A stretch of DNA of 64,000 nt from positions 1,798,001-1,862,000 of the forward strand of contig NZ_CP084951.1 in NCBI RefSeq assembly GCF_022788655.1, in the 5' to 3' direction. Below are positions 17,376 through 25,817 of this stretch, piece by piece. The notes beneath the pieces were generated by a model. The model ran no database searches, was not told the origin of the DNA, and saw nothing but the letters and a program-made list of their open reading frames with translations. The DNA comes from Sulfitobacter indolifex (GTDB lineage: Bacteria > Pseudomonadota > Alphaproteobacteria > Rhodobacterales > Rhodobacteraceae). A program made the position numbers and the translations under genes. Each line of letters starts with the position of its first letter. The stretch's first letter is position 1.

Positions 17376-17519
17376 ATGACCAATTCCATCGCCATTGTGC
17401 TGGCCCTCGTCATCGCCGGGGCGATGCTGATTGACGCCTATTCATACGGCGCGGATCACATGATCTTTCTCGGGAAAAAGCTTTTCGAATTAATCGAATG
17501 GATCGCGTTCTGGCGGTAA
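17376..17519 (+). CDS. 47-residue membrane microprotein downstream of gap
   Basis: A short reading frame starting at ATG 17376 behind a GGAG ribosome site. The product opens MTNSIAIVLALVIAGAMLID, one transmembrane helix, followed by a short amphipathic part with aromatic and basic residues ending in EWIAFWR. The amphipathic tail, the Trp-rich end and normal codon use favour a real protein, and my recollection is that similar small proteins follow gap in other roseobacters, though that is not verified. Function is unknown. It follows gap by 58 bases and a stem-loop. Confidence 0.65.
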   Translation: MTNSIAIVLALVIAGAMLIDAYSYGADHMIFLGKKLFELIEWIAFWR

Positions 17520-17740
17520 CGTAGGCACGGCCCGCGCATGGTCTGATGTCGCCCCCTACTGCCGAAGCGTTATTCACTACGACACGTCTTTTGCGCCTCA
17601 AACCTTACACCCGCCGCGGCCGACCTCAAGGCGATCCAGCACCACGCCCCCTAGTAGGCGCGGCGCTGAACCTCCCATTCATCCTTTTAAAAATACCGTG
17701 CAGACCATAGCCACAACCGCCCCGCTCGCCAGTCCAGAAA

Positions 17741-18238
17741 CTACCTCTGCGCGAACCGTTTAATCAGCACTTCGTTCACTGCTGGGGTGACAAACTTGCT
17801 CACATCCCCATCCAGCCGAGCGATTTCTTTTACCAGCTTGCTGGCGATGGCTTGATGTGTGGCTTCGGCCATAAGGAAGACGGTTTCGATCGTATCGTCC
17901 AACTGGCGGTTCATCCCGACCATCTGGAACTCATATTCAAAATCTGACACCGCGCGCAGACCGCGGACAATCGTCTGCGCGCCCACATCACGGGCGCAGT
18001 CGATCAGCAGATTCTCGAACGGATGCACGATGATTTCGACACCGGTTTCTTTCGCCAATTGCACACATTCCGCTTCAATCAGTGCAACGCGTTCTTCGAG
18101 GCTAAACAACGGCCCTTTATCACGGTTGATCGCCACACCGATCACAAGCCGGTCGACCATGCGCGCAGCGCGGCGAATAATGTCGATATGCCCCAGTGTG
18201 ATCGGGTCGAACGTACCGGGGTAGAGGGCTATGCGCAT
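17741..18238 (-). CDS. coaD: Phosphopantetheine adenylyltransferase
   Basis: Makes dephospho-CoA from 4'-phosphopantetheine and ATP, the penultimate step of coenzyme A synthesis. The 165-residue protein has the nucleotidyltransferase start MRIALYPGTFDPITLGHIDII with the T/HxGH ATP-binding motif, RDKGPLFSLEERVALIE, and the CoaD signature IVRGLRAVSDFEYEFQMVGMNRQL. Length is standard. It stands alone on the minus strand; 221 bases downstream (17520-17740) hold no gene. A weak match to the gap-type operator lies at 18305-18317, upstream of its start. Confidence 0.97.
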   Translation of the reverse strand: MRIALYPGTFDPITLGHIDIIRRAARMVDRLVIGVAINRDKGPLFSLEERVALIEAECVQLAKETGVEIIVHPFENLLIDCARDVGAQTIVRGLRAVSDFEYEFQMVGMNRQLDDTIETVFLMAEATHQAIASKLVKEIARLDGDVSKFVTPAVNEVLIKRFAQR

Positions 18239-18372
18239 GTAACTGTCCTGGGTGTCTGCTATGTTGCGGCACAGCCAACCATTTCACCGCACCAAGCGCA
18301 AGTCGGTTAGCGGTAGCACTGCCCTGCAGTCACCTGACAAGGCAGTACAATAGGAAAACAAGCTGAGCCAAA

Positions 18373-18807
18373 TCAATGGCCCATGATCATACCCTCAAGG
18401 GCTTGTTTCTCCATCGACAGTTCCATCAACTGTGCCTTCACCACATCGCCTAGAGAGATCAGCCCGACCAGTTCACCGTTCTCCAAAACGGGCATGTGGC
18501 GAAAACGTCCGTCGGTCATCTTTTGCAAGATCGCGTCAGAGCGATCATCGCGGCTGCAAGTGACCAGTTTGGTCGTCATAATGCTCTCGACCGTTTGTTG
18601 CAGGCACCCGGCCCCTTGGCGGCCCAGCTCGCGCACGATGTCGCGCTCGGACAATATCCCATCCGGCGTCTTGCCATCGGCAGAGATCACCAACGTCCCG
18701 ATGCGCTTTTCGGCAAGCATTGCTGCCGCCTCGGAAATCGCTAGTCCGGGTTTGGTCGTAACCACCTTATCGTCCGGTTTGGTCTTGAGAATTTGCGATA
18801 CAAGCAT
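18373..18807 (-). CDS. CBS-domain pair protein
   Basis: A 144-residue protein made only of two CBS motifs, which as a Bateman module usually bind adenosine nucleotides and sense energy state. CBS1 spans about residues 8-65 (VVTTKPGLAISEAAAMLAEKRIGTLVISADGK, GILSERDIVRELG), CBS2 about 75-135 (TTKLVTCSRDDRSDAILQKMTDGRFRHMPVL, LVGLISLGDVVKAQL). No enzyme domain is fused, so the regulated partner is unknown. It stands alone between coaD and the LysR gene. Confidence 0.9.
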   Translation of the reverse strand: MLVSQILKTKPDDKVVTTKPGLAISEAAAMLAEKRIGTLVISADGKTPDGILSERDIVRELGRQGAGCLQQTVESIMTTKLVTCSRDDRSDAILQKMTDGRFRHMPVLENGELVGLISLGDVVKAQLMELSMEKQALEGMIMGH

Positions 18808-18868
18808 CTGGCGTCTCCTTCGGTGCGCGGCAAAGAGAATTCCAGCGTCACCGCGAAACCCTTTTCTG

Positions 18869-19789
18869 TCAAGCTTTTAGCGCGCTCTTGTCTGCCGTTG
18901 CCGCCTCTAGCCGCGCGGTTTCGGCGCGCAGTCCCGCTGCCAATGCCTCAGCAAATGCCGCCAGTCGGGCATTGCGCCGATCATCGGCATGGCGAATGAG
19001 ATAGAAAGCGCGTTTGAGGCTAACAGCATCCGTAAGGATCCGCCGCACACCTTGCGTGGCTGCCAGAGAGAAATCATGCGCTACGCCGATGCCACCGCCC
19101 TGCTGGATCATCCGCACTTGGACCGAAACCGAATTTGATGCCAGCGCCACCCGACTAACGCCAAGATCCGCAAGGTAATCCAACTCGCGGTCAAAGATCA
19201 TATCGGGGATATAGCCGACCATCCGGTGCCCTTGCAGGTCAGTCACAGAGGTGACCTCAGGGTGCTGCGCCAGATAGCTTTCGGCGGCTGCAAGATGCAG
19301 GTGGTAGTCTGTGACTTTCTGCACCACCAGCCGCCCCGCCGTTGGCGCGCTTACCCCAATCGCCATATCCGCCTCGCGGCGCGATAGGTTGAACACGCGC
19401 GGCAGCGCGATGATCTGCACGTCAAGATCGGGATTTTCCGCAGCAATCGCGGCACAGACTTGCGGCAGCAGATAGTTTGCCGCCCCATCCGGCGCGCCCA
19501 CACGGATCTGGCCGGTCAATTGGTCACTCTGAACCGGCACCCCGGCCGTCGCCGCGCGCATTGCTTGTTCTGCCCGCTCTGCCCGTTGCATCAGATCGCT
19601 GCCCGCTTCCGTCAGCGCATAGCCCTGCGGGGATTTGACAAAGAGAACCGTCTGCAATGACTTCTCGAGCCGCGCCATTCGACGGCCCAGTGTTGCGGGG
19701 TCGAGCCGCAGCAGCTTCCCTGCCCCGGAAAGGCTCTCTTCCCGCGCCACAGCAAGGAACAGTCGTAGGTCATCCCAATTCTGTTCCAT
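18869..19789 (-). CDS. LysR-family regulator divergent from mmsA
   Basis: A 306-residue LysR-type transcription factor. The winged helix-turn-helix is at residues about 5-62 (DDLRLFLAVAREESLSGAGKLLRLDPATLGRRMARLEKSL), and the rest is a periplasmic-binding-like effector domain (IRVGAPDGAANYLLPQV). Start at 19789 is set by GGAGGG and the family N terminus. It is divergent from mmsA across 124 bases that hold two related dyads, the classic layout for a LysR protein that represses itself and activates the neighbouring operon. The likely ligand, by context, is a valine-pathway intermediate such as a malonate semialdehyde or hydroxyisobutyrate derivative; this is inference. Confidence 0.9.
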   Translation of the reverse strand: MEQNWDDLRLFLAVAREESLSGAGKLLRLDPATLGRRMARLEKSLQTVLFVKSPQGYALTEAGSDLMQRAERAEQAMRAATAGVPVQSDQLTGQIRVGAPDGAANYLLPQVCAAIAAENPDLDVQIIALPRVFNLSRREADMAIGVSAPTAGRLVVQKVTDYHLHLAAAESYLAQHPEVTSVTDLQGHRMVGYIPDMIFDRELDYLADLGVSRVALASNSVSVQVRMIQQGGGIGVAHDFSLAATQGVRRILTDAVSLKRAFYLIRHADDRRNARLAAFAEALAAGLRAETARLEAATADKSALKA

Positions 19790-19817
19790 GCCGCCCTCCG
19801 CGCCAAGCTTCTGCCAG

Positions 19818-19880
19818 CGTCTTGCAAAAATGCAAGACGGTTTTGCCATCCTTCCTCTGTTCCATTGCTTTTTGCAAGGC
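19818..19880. promoter_or_regulatory. Two related dyads between the LysR gene and mmsA
   Basis: Site 1 (19818-19839): CGTCTTGCA and TGCAAGACG, 9 bp perfect, with an AAAA spacer. Site 2 (19863-19880), read on the minus strand, begins CCTTGCAAAAAGCAATG and so repeats CTTGCAAAAA with a one-base shorter spacer. Site 1 is centred about 40 bases from the LysR start and site 2 about 42 bases from the mmsA start. Confidence 0.6.
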
Positions 19881-19913
19881 TATCGTGCCGCCAACCATAT
19901 AAGGAGACCGATC

Positions 19914-21413
19914 ATGCAAGAGATGACCCATTACCTGAACGGCGAACACGTCAAAGGCACCTCCGGGCGCTTTGCCGATGTGATGAACCCCGCCACTGGC
20001 GAAGTGCAGGCGAAAGTGCCGCTTGCCAATGCCGAAGAGATGAACAAAGCCGTCGAATACGCCGCTGCCGCCCAGCCCAAATGGGCCGCGACCAACCCGC
20101 AGCGCCGCGCCCGCGTGCTGATGAAATTCGTCGCCCTGCTGAACCGTGACATGGACAAGCTGGCCGAGGCGCTGAGCCGCGAGCACGGCAAGACCCTGCC
20201 CGACGCCGCCGGTGACGTGCAGCGTGGCCTTGAAGTGGTGGAATACTGCATCGGCGCACCGGAACTGCTGAAAGGTGATTTCACCGACAGCGCGGGCCCC
20301 GGCATCGACATGTACTCCATGCGCCAAGCGCTTGGTGTGACGGCAGGCATCACGCCCTTCAACTTCCCCGCCATGATCCCGATGTGGATGTTTGCGCCTG
20401 CCATCGCCTGCGGTAACGCCTTTATCCTGAAGCCGTCCGAGCGTGACCCTTCCGTGCCGCTGATGCTGGCCGAACTGCTGGAAGAAGCCGGTCTGCCCAA
20501 GGGCATTCTTCAGGTTGTGAACGGCGACAAAGAAGCCGTCGACGCGATCCTGCACCACGATGTGATCCAGTCGGTGGGCTTCGTTGGCTCGACCCCGATT
20601 GCCGAATACATCTATGCAACCGGCTGTGCCAACGGCAAGCGCGTGCAGTGTTTCGGTGGCGCCAAGAACCACATGATCATCATGCCCGACGCGGACATGG
20701 ACCAAGCCGCCGACGCGCTGATCGGTGCGGGCTACGGTGCTGCTGGCGAACGCTGCATGGCGATCTCCGTGGCTGTGCCGGTGGGTGATGATACTGCCGA
20801 CCGTCTGATCGAAAAGCTGGTGCCGCGCATCGAGAGCCTGAAGGTCGGCCCCTACACCTCCGGCAATGACGTGGATTACGGCCCCGTCGTGACCGCTGCC
20901 GCCAAGGCCAATATCGAGCGTCTGGTTCAGACCGGCATCGATCAGGGTGCTGAACTGGTCGTCGATGGGCGTGACTTCAAACTGCAGGGCTATGAGAACG
21001 GCTATTTCGTCGGCCCGCACCTGTTTGACCGCGCCACCATAGACATGGACATCTACAAGCAGGAAATCTTTGGCCCCGTGCTGACCTGTGTGCGTGCCCA
21101 GACCTACGAAGAGGCGATCGGCCTTGCGATGGACCACGAGTATGGCAACGGCACCGCGATCTACACCCGTGACGGTGACGCGGCGCGTGACTTTGCCAAC
21201 CGGATCAACGTCGGCATGGTCGGCATCAACGTGCCGATCCCGGTGCCGCTGGCCTATCACACCTTTGGCGGCTGGAAGAAATCTGTCTTTGGCGATTTGA
21301 ACCAGCACGGCCCGGATGCGTTCAAGTTCTACACCCGCACCAAAACCGTGACGGCCCGTTGGCCCTCGGGCATCAAAGAGGGTGGCGAGTTCTCCATCCC
21401 CGTGATGGAGTGA
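19914..21413 (+). CDS. mmsA: Methylmalonate-semialdehyde dehydrogenase (CoA-acylating)
   Basis: Converts methylmalonate semialdehyde and CoA to propionyl-CoA and CO2, the last step of valine catabolism (also malonate semialdehyde to acetyl-CoA). The 499-residue product is of aldehyde dehydrogenase fold with the MMSDH-specific features: PFNFPAMIPMWMFAPAIACGNAF, VGSTPIAEYIY near residue 225, and the catalytic Cys in AAGERCMAIS near residue 285, lacking the general-base Glu of hydrolytic ALDHs. The start has AAGGAG. It leads a five-gene run to mmsB and is divergent from the LysR gene. Confidence 0.96.
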   Translation: MQEMTHYLNGEHVKGTSGRFADVMNPATGEVQAKVPLANAEEMNKAVEYAAAAQPKWAATNPQRRARVLMKFVALLNRDMDKLAEALSREHGKTLPDAAGDVQRGLEVVEYCIGAPELLKGDFTDSAGPGIDMYSMRQALGVTAGITPFNFPAMIPMWMFAPAIACGNAFILKPSERDPSVPLMLAELLEEAGLPKGILQVVNGDKEAVDAILHHDVIQSVGFVGSTPIAEYIYATGCANGKRVQCFGGAKNHMIIMPDADMDQAADALIGAGYGAAGERCMAISVAVPVGDDTADRLIEKLVPRIESLKVGPYTSGNDVDYGPVVTAAAKANIERLVQTGIDQGAELVVDGRDFKLQGYENGYFVGPHLFDRATIDMDIYKQEIFGPVLTCVRAQTYEEAIGLAMDHEYGNGTAIYTRDGDAARDFANRINVGMVGINVPIPVPLAYHTFGGWKKSVFGDLNQHGPDAFKFYTRTKTVTARWPSGIKEGGEFSIPVME

Positions 21414-21421
21414 TCCATCCC

Positions 21422-21446
21422 GCCGGCCGCCTTTTTGGCGGTCGGC
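21422..21446 (+). other. Stem-loop between mmsA and the YbdK-type gene
   Basis: GCCGGCCGCC pairs with GGCGGTCGGC (one G-U) over a TTTTT loop, directly before the GGAGG of the next gene. No T-run follows. It may set relative expression of mmsA and the downstream genes. Confidence 0.55.
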
Positions 21447-21470
21447 ACCACCTACCGGAGGCCTGGGCCC

Positions 21471-22580
21471 ATGCAATCCAAATTTACGATCGGTATCGAA
21501 GAAGAATATCTGCTGGTAGACAAGGACTCGTTGGCCCTCGCCGACACGCCCAAGGCGCTGATGGCGGCTTGCCGCGACGCGCTGCAAGATCAAGTCAGCC
21601 CCGAATTTCTGCAATGTCAGATCGAGATCGGCACCAAACCTTGCGAAACCGTCGCCGAAGCGCGTGACGACCTCCGCCGCCTGCGCAGCACCATCTCGGA
21701 CCTCGCCGGACAGCATAATCTGACCCCCATCGCCGCCTCCTGCCACCCGTTTTCAGACTGGAAGACGCAGGAAACGACCGACAAACAGCGCTATTCTCAG
21801 TTAGAAGTCGAATTGGGCGATATCGCGCGGAGGATGCTGATCTGTGGCATGCATGTGCACGTCGGCATTGACGAAGACGACCTGCGCATCGATCTGATGC
21901 CGCAGCTGTCCTATTTCTTACCCCATCTACTGGCGTTGTCGGCGTCATCACCCTTTTGGCAGGGCGAAGACACCGGCCTTGCCTCGTACCGGTTGACGGT
22001 GATGGACAACATGCCGCGCACGGGTCTGCCGCCGCAACTGTCCAGCTGGGCAGAATACCAGCGCACCACCGACACGCTGACCGAGTTGGGCATCATTGAA
22101 GACGCATCGAAAATCTGGTGGGATCTGCGCCCCTCCTCGCATTATCCGACGCTGGAAAGCCGCATTTGCGATGTGCAGCCGCGCTTGTCTCATGCAATTG
22201 GGTTGGCCGGTCTGACACAGGCGCTTTGCCGGTTCCTGCTGCGCCTGCGCGACAGCAACATGTGCTGGCGCGCGTATGACCGCTTTCTCATCTCGGAAAA
22301 CCGCTGGCGGGCGCAGCGATATGGCACCGCCGAGGCCCTGATTGATTTTGGTGATTTGAAACTGAAACCTTTTGCGGCGCTTTTTGAAGAGATCATCGGC
22401 CTTATCGCCGAAGATGCCGAAGCGCTTGGGTGTCTCGACGAGGTTTGCGCCCTGCGCGATCTGGTCAAAGACGGCACCTCGGCTGAGCGTCAGCGCCAAG
22501 TTTGGGCAAAGGCCCCTGAAGGTAGGGGCGGCGAAGCTGTCGTCCGCCATCTTATCGAGGAATTTCACGCCGATCTGTGA
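21471..22580 (+). CDS. YbdK-type carboxylate-amine ligase (GCS2 family)
   Basis: A 369-residue member of the glutamate-cysteine ligase 2 (GCS2/YbdK) family, ATP-dependent enzymes that join an amino group to a carboxylate; E. coli YbdK has only weak gamma-glutamylcysteine synthesis. Family motifs are present: [13 protein letters not shown] at the N terminus (metal/ATP binding EEE), [19 protein letters not shown] near residue 130, [20 protein letters not shown] and the closing [10 protein letters not shown]. The ATG at 21471 with GGAGG is preferred. It sits within the valine operon between mmsA and the acyl-CoA dehydrogenase, an unusual place. Its substrate is unknown. Confidence 0.88.
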   Translation: MQSKFTIGIEEEYLLVDKDSLALADTPKALMAACRDALQDQVSPEFLQCQIEIGTKPCETVAEARDDLRRLRSTISDLAGQHNLTPIAASCHPFSDWKTQETTDKQRYSQLEVELGDIARRMLICGMHVHVGIDEDDLRIDLMPQLSYFLPHLLALSASSPFWQGEDTGLASYRLTVMDNMPRTGLPPQLSSWAEYQRTTDTLTELGIIEDASKIWWDLRPSSHYPTLESRICDVQPRLSHAIGLAGLTQALCRFLLRLRDSNMCWRAYDRFLISENRWRAQRYGTAEALIDFGDLKLKPFAALFEEIIGLIAEDAEALGCLDEVCALRDLVKDGTSAERQRQVWAKAPEGRGGEAVVRHLIEEFHADL

Positions 22581-22619
22581 CGCTTGTTGCGGCTCTGCTC
22601 GGCTGATAGAATTAAACAA

Positions 22620-22639
22620 GTGTTCAGTTCCAAGAACAC
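22620..22639 (+). promoter_or_regulatory. Inverted repeat before the acyl-CoA dehydrogenase gene
   Basis: GTGTTC and GAACAC flank an eight-base spacer, 23 bases before the start codon. It could be an operator for an internal promoter in the 81-base gap, or a weak stem-loop. Evidence is the dyad only. Confidence 0.3.
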
Positions 22640-22661
22640 AAGACATCAGGGAGGAGCCGCG

Positions 22662-23804
22662 ATGGATTTCGCGTTGAACGAGGAACAGACCGCCATTTTC
22701 GATATGGCCCATGCCTTTGGGCAGGACAATATCGCCCCCCACGCCCACCAGTGGGAAAAGGACGAAACTATTCCTAAAGAGCTTTGGCCGCAGATCGGTG
22801 AGTTGGGGTTCGGCGGGCTCTATGTCTCGGAAGAAACCGGTGGCTCTGGCCTGACCCGGCTGGACGCGACGCTGGTTTTTGAAGCGCTTTCAATGGCCTG
22901 CCCCTCGGTTGCGGCCTTTTTGTCGATCCACAACATGTGCGCCAAAATGCTCGACAGTTTCGCGAGTGACGAGATGAAGGCGCGCGTCATGCCCGGCGTG
23001 CTGAGCATGAACACCGTGCTGTCCTACTGCCTGACCGAACCCGGCTCCGGCTCCGACGCGGCGGCGCTCAAGACCCGCTGCGAGCGGACCAATGAAGGCT
23101 ATACGCTCAACGGCACCAAGGCGTTTATCTCGGGCGGCGGGTACTCGGACGCCTATGTCACGATGGTGCGCACCTCGGATGACGGGGCCAAGGGTGTGTC
23201 GACCGTCTATGTCGAAGACGGCACACCGGGGCTTTCGTTCGGCGGGCTCGAAGACAAGATGGGCTGGCGCAGCCAACCAACGGCGCTGGTGCAGTTTGAC
23301 GATTGCAAGATCGGGGCCGAGAACCTTGTCGGCGAAGAGGGCAAAGGGTTTAAATACGCCATGGCCGGGCTTGATGGTGGGCGGCTGAATATCTCGGCCT
23401 GCTCGCTCGGAGCTGCGCAAACTGCGCTGAACAAGACACTGGACTATATGGGCGACCGCAAGGCCTTTGGCCAGAGCATCGACCAGTTCCAAGGTCTGCA
23501 ATTCCGACTTGCGGATATGGAGATTGAACTTCAGGCCGCGCGGACCTTCCTGCGCCAAGCGGCATGGAAACTCGACACCGGTGCGCCAGACGCGACCAAG
23601 TTCTGCGCCATGGCCAAGAAATTCGTGACCGAGACTGGCAGCAAGGTCGTCGACCAATGTCTGCAACTTCACGGCGGCTATGGCTATCTGGCCGATTACG
23701 GGATCGAAAAACTGGTCCGCGACCTGCGGGTGCATCAGATCCTTGAAGGCACCAACGAAATCATGCGCGTCATCGTTGCCCGCGACATGCTGAAAAACCG
23801 CTGA
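22662..23804 (+). CDS. Acyl-CoA dehydrogenase, isobutyryl-CoA type
   Basis: A 380-residue FAD acyl-CoA dehydrogenase. Motifs are the N-terminal domain GFGGLYVSEETGGSG, the FAD-contact YCLTEPGSGSDAAAL near residue 125, KAFISGGGYSDAY, and the C-terminal LQLHGGYGYLADYGIEKLVRDLRVHQILEGTNEIMR, where the catalytic base Glu lies in EGTNEI at the position used by short/branched-chain enzymes. Next to HIBCH, mmsA and mmsB, the most likely substrate is isobutyryl-CoA (to methacrylyl-CoA) in valine breakdown, like ACAD8. No gene for the methacrylyl-CoA hydratase step is identified separately here. Confidence 0.9.
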   Translation: MDFALNEEQTAIFDMAHAFGQDNIAPHAHQWEKDETIPKELWPQIGELGFGGLYVSEETGGSGLTRLDATLVFEALSMACPSVAAFLSIHNMCAKMLDSFASDEMKARVMPGVLSMNTVLSYCLTEPGSGSDAAALKTRCERTNEGYTLNGTKAFISGGGYSDAYVTMVRTSDDGAKGVSTVYVEDGTPGLSFGGLEDKMGWRSQPTALVQFDDCKIGAENLVGEEGKGFKYAMAGLDGGRLNISACSLGAAQTALNKTLDYMGDRKAFGQSIDQFQGLQFRLADMEIELQAARTFLRQAAWKLDTGAPDATKFCAMAKKFVTETGSKVVDQCLQLHGGYGYLADYGIEKLVRDLRVHQILEGTNEIMRVIVARDMLKNR

Positions 23805-23812
23805 GGCTTGGC

Positions 23813-24856
23813 ATGAGTGATATTAACATTCGCAAAGCTGGCCGCGCCGGGCGTATCACCCTGACCCGGCCTAAGGCACTCAACGCGCTCAGCTATGACA
23901 TGTGCCTTGCCATCGAGGCCGCCATAGATGACTGGCGTGATGATCCCGAAGTGGCGGTGATCGTTCTGGATGCGGAGGGCGAGAAGGCCTTCTGCGCGGG
24001 CGGCGACGTGGCGCAGCTTTACCAGACCGGCAAAGAGGGCGATTTCGACTTTGCCCGCCGCTTCTGGGCCGATGAATACCGGTTAAATAACAAGCTGCAC
24101 GGTTATGCAAAACCGGTGATCTCTTTCATGCAAGGGTTCACCATGGGCGGTGGCGTTGGCATTGGATGTCACGGCTCGCACCGCGTGATCGGCGAGAGCA
24201 GCAAGATCGCCATGCCGGAATGCGGCATCGGTCTGGTGCCGGATGTGGGCGGTACTCTGCTGCTGGCGCAGGCCCCGGGACGGATGGGCGAATATCTTGG
24301 GCTGACCGGTGCGCGCATGGGCCCCGGTGATGTGGTCTACGCAGGCTTTGCCGATTACTTTATCCCTGAGAAGCAATGGCCAGACCTGATTGCGCAACTG
24401 GAGGAGAACGGTGATCCTTTCATCCTCGACCGCGCGGCCACCGCCCCGCCGCAGTCCAAGCTGGCCGAGCTTGAAGGCGATGTGAACCGGCTTTTTGCAG
24501 GTGAGACCCTTAGCGAAATAGAAGCCACGCATGCGATGTCCGACAGCGCGTTTGCAGCCGAAACCCTCAAGATTTTGCGCCGCAACTCACCGCTGTCGAT
24601 GGCCTGCACGCTCGACATGCTGCGGCGCCTGCGCGGCCCTGGCATTGGCATGGTACCGGCGCTGGAACAAGAATACCGTTTTACCGCGCGGTCACTGGAA
24701 AAAGGCGATTTCATCGAAGGCGTGCGCGCCGCGATCATCGACAAAGACCGCAGCCCTACCTGGCAACATGACAGCATGGCCGTGCCGCAGGCCGATGTCG
24801 ACGCTATGCTTGCCCCTTTGGGCGATAACGAATTGAAGTTGGAGGAAAATTCATGA
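23813..24856 (+). CDS. 3-hydroxyisobutyryl-CoA hydrolase (crotonase fold)
   Basis: A 347-residue crotonase-superfamily protein of HIBCH type, releasing CoA from 3-hydroxyisobutyryl-CoA in valine catabolism. It has the oxyanion-hole loops KAFCAGGDVAQLY near residue 60 and FMQGFTMGGGVGIGCHGSHRV near residue 105, and the HIBCH-specific MPECGIGLVPDVGG with the catalytic Glu and Asp. The extra C-terminal region (SMACTLDMLRRLRG) sets it apart from ordinary enoyl-CoA hydratases. It lies eight bases after the acyl-CoA dehydrogenase gene, and its stop overlaps the mmsB start by four bases (ATGA). Confidence 0.92.
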   Translation: MSDINIRKAGRAGRITLTRPKALNALSYDMCLAIEAAIDDWRDDPEVAVIVLDAEGEKAFCAGGDVAQLYQTGKEGDFDFARRFWADEYRLNNKLHGYAKPVISFMQGFTMGGGVGIGCHGSHRVIGESSKIAMPECGIGLVPDVGGTLLLAQAPGRMGEYLGLTGARMGPGDVVYAGFADYFIPEKQWPDLIAQLEENGDPFILDRAATAPPQSKLAELEGDVNRLFAGETLSEIEATHAMSDSAFAAETLKILRRNSPLSMACTLDMLRRLRGPGIGMVPALEQEYRFTARSLEKGDFIEGVRAAIIDKDRSPTWQHDSMAVPQADVDAMLAPLGDNELKLEENS

Positions 24857-25737
24857 GCAATCTTACAATCGGTTTCATCGGTTTGGGCAACATGGGCGGC
24901 CCGATGGCGGCCAATCTTGCCGCTGCGGGTCATACCGTGCGCGGCAATGACGTGGCAGGCACCACCGCCAAGGGCGTAAGCGAGGCCGCGACCATCGCCG
25001 ACGCCGTTAAAGACGCGGATGTGGTCATCACAATGCTGCCCAACGGCGCGATCCTGCGCCAAGTTGCTGAAGAGGCAATCGCCCATATGGCCCCCGGCGC
25101 GCTGCTGGTCGATTGCTCAACCGTTGACGTGGAAAGCGCGCGCTTTGCCGCAGAGGCGGCGCAAAAAGCCGGGCTGCTTTTCGTAGATGCGCCCGTGTCG
25201 GGCGGCATCGGCGGCGCGCAGGGCGGCACCTTGACCTTCATGGCAGGCGGGGCGGAAGCGGCCTTTGAAAAAGCCAAACCGCTGTTTGACATCATGGGCC
25301 AAAAGGCTGTGCACTGCGGTGACGCGGGCGCAGGTCAGGCCGCCAAAATCTGTAATAACATGATCCTCGGCGCGACTATGATCGCCACCTGCGAAGCCTT
25401 TGCGCTGGCCGATAAACTTGGCCTCGACCGGGAGCGGATGTTCGACGTGGTCAGTACCTCATCTGGTTACTCGTGGTCTATGAATGCCTACTGCCCCGCG
25501 CCGGGCGTTGGCCCCACGTCGCCTGCAGACAACGACTACAAACCGGGATTTGCGGCAGAATTAATGCTGAAAGACTTGGGTCTGTCACAACAGGCAGCCG
25601 AAATGGCCAATGCGGACACCCCAATGGGCGCATTGGCCAACGCCCTCTACACCCGCTTTGTTGAAGAAGAAGGCGGCAGGGGGAAAGACTTCTCTGCCAT
25701 GTTGCCCCGTTTCGAAAAGCGCGGCTGGCAAGGTTAA
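24853..25737 (+). CDS. mmsB: 3-hydroxyisobutyrate dehydrogenase
   Basis: Oxidises 3-hydroxyisobutyrate to methylmalonate semialdehyde, the substrate of MmsA, with NAD. The 294-residue product has the beta-hydroxyacid dehydrogenase fold: Rossmann IGFIGLGNMGGPMAANL at the N terminus, the DAPVSGGIGGAQGGTLTFMAGG substrate-binding signature near residue 115, and the catalytic Lys in GAGQAAKICNNMILG near residue 170. It ends the valine operon; a 22-bp palindrome after the stop may mark the end of the transcript. Confidence 0.95.
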   Translation: MSNLTIGFIGLGNMGGPMAANLAAAGHTVRGNDVAGTTAKGVSEAATIADAVKDADVVITMLPNGAILRQVAEEAIAHMAPGALLVDCSTVDVESARFAAEAAQKAGLLFVDAPVSGGIGGAQGGTLTFMAGGAEAAFEKAKPLFDIMGQKAVHCGDAGAGQAAKICNNMILGATMIATCEAFALADKLGLDRERMFDVVSTSSGYSWSMNAYCPAPGVGPTSPADNDYKPGFAAELMLKDLGLSQQAAEMANADTPMGALANALYTRFVEEEGGRGKDFSAMLPRFEKRGWQG

Positions 25738-25763
25738 GCCGAAGGGCGCCCTTGCGGGAACGC

Positions 25764-25785
25764 GCTAACCCCTGCAGGCGTTAGC
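25764..25785. promoter_or_regulatory. 22-bp palindrome between mmsB and the Lys-rich gene
   Basis: GCTAAC and GTTAGC flank a perfect CCTGCAGG centre; only the C/C pair at either side of the centre breaks symmetry. It could be a stem-loop ending the mmsB message (no T-run) or an operator about 33 bases before the next start codon. Confidence 0.45.
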
Positions 25786-25817
25786 ATCAGAACGACCCCT
25801 TTTGAGGAGATCATCTG

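Noticed and set aside
18305..18317. GGTTAGCGGTAGC upstream of coaD as another member of the gap/lpdA/pdhA operator set
   Set aside because: Only part of the core matches and the left half is not symmetric; mentioned as weak in the operator finding but not listed as a site.
19770..21746. A 658-codon open frame on the minus strand opposite mmsA
   Set aside because: It is antisense to a clear MmsA gene, lacks family motifs and a ribosome site, and is rich in His, Gly and Val as expected from GC-rich antisense shadow. The plus-strand gene explains it.
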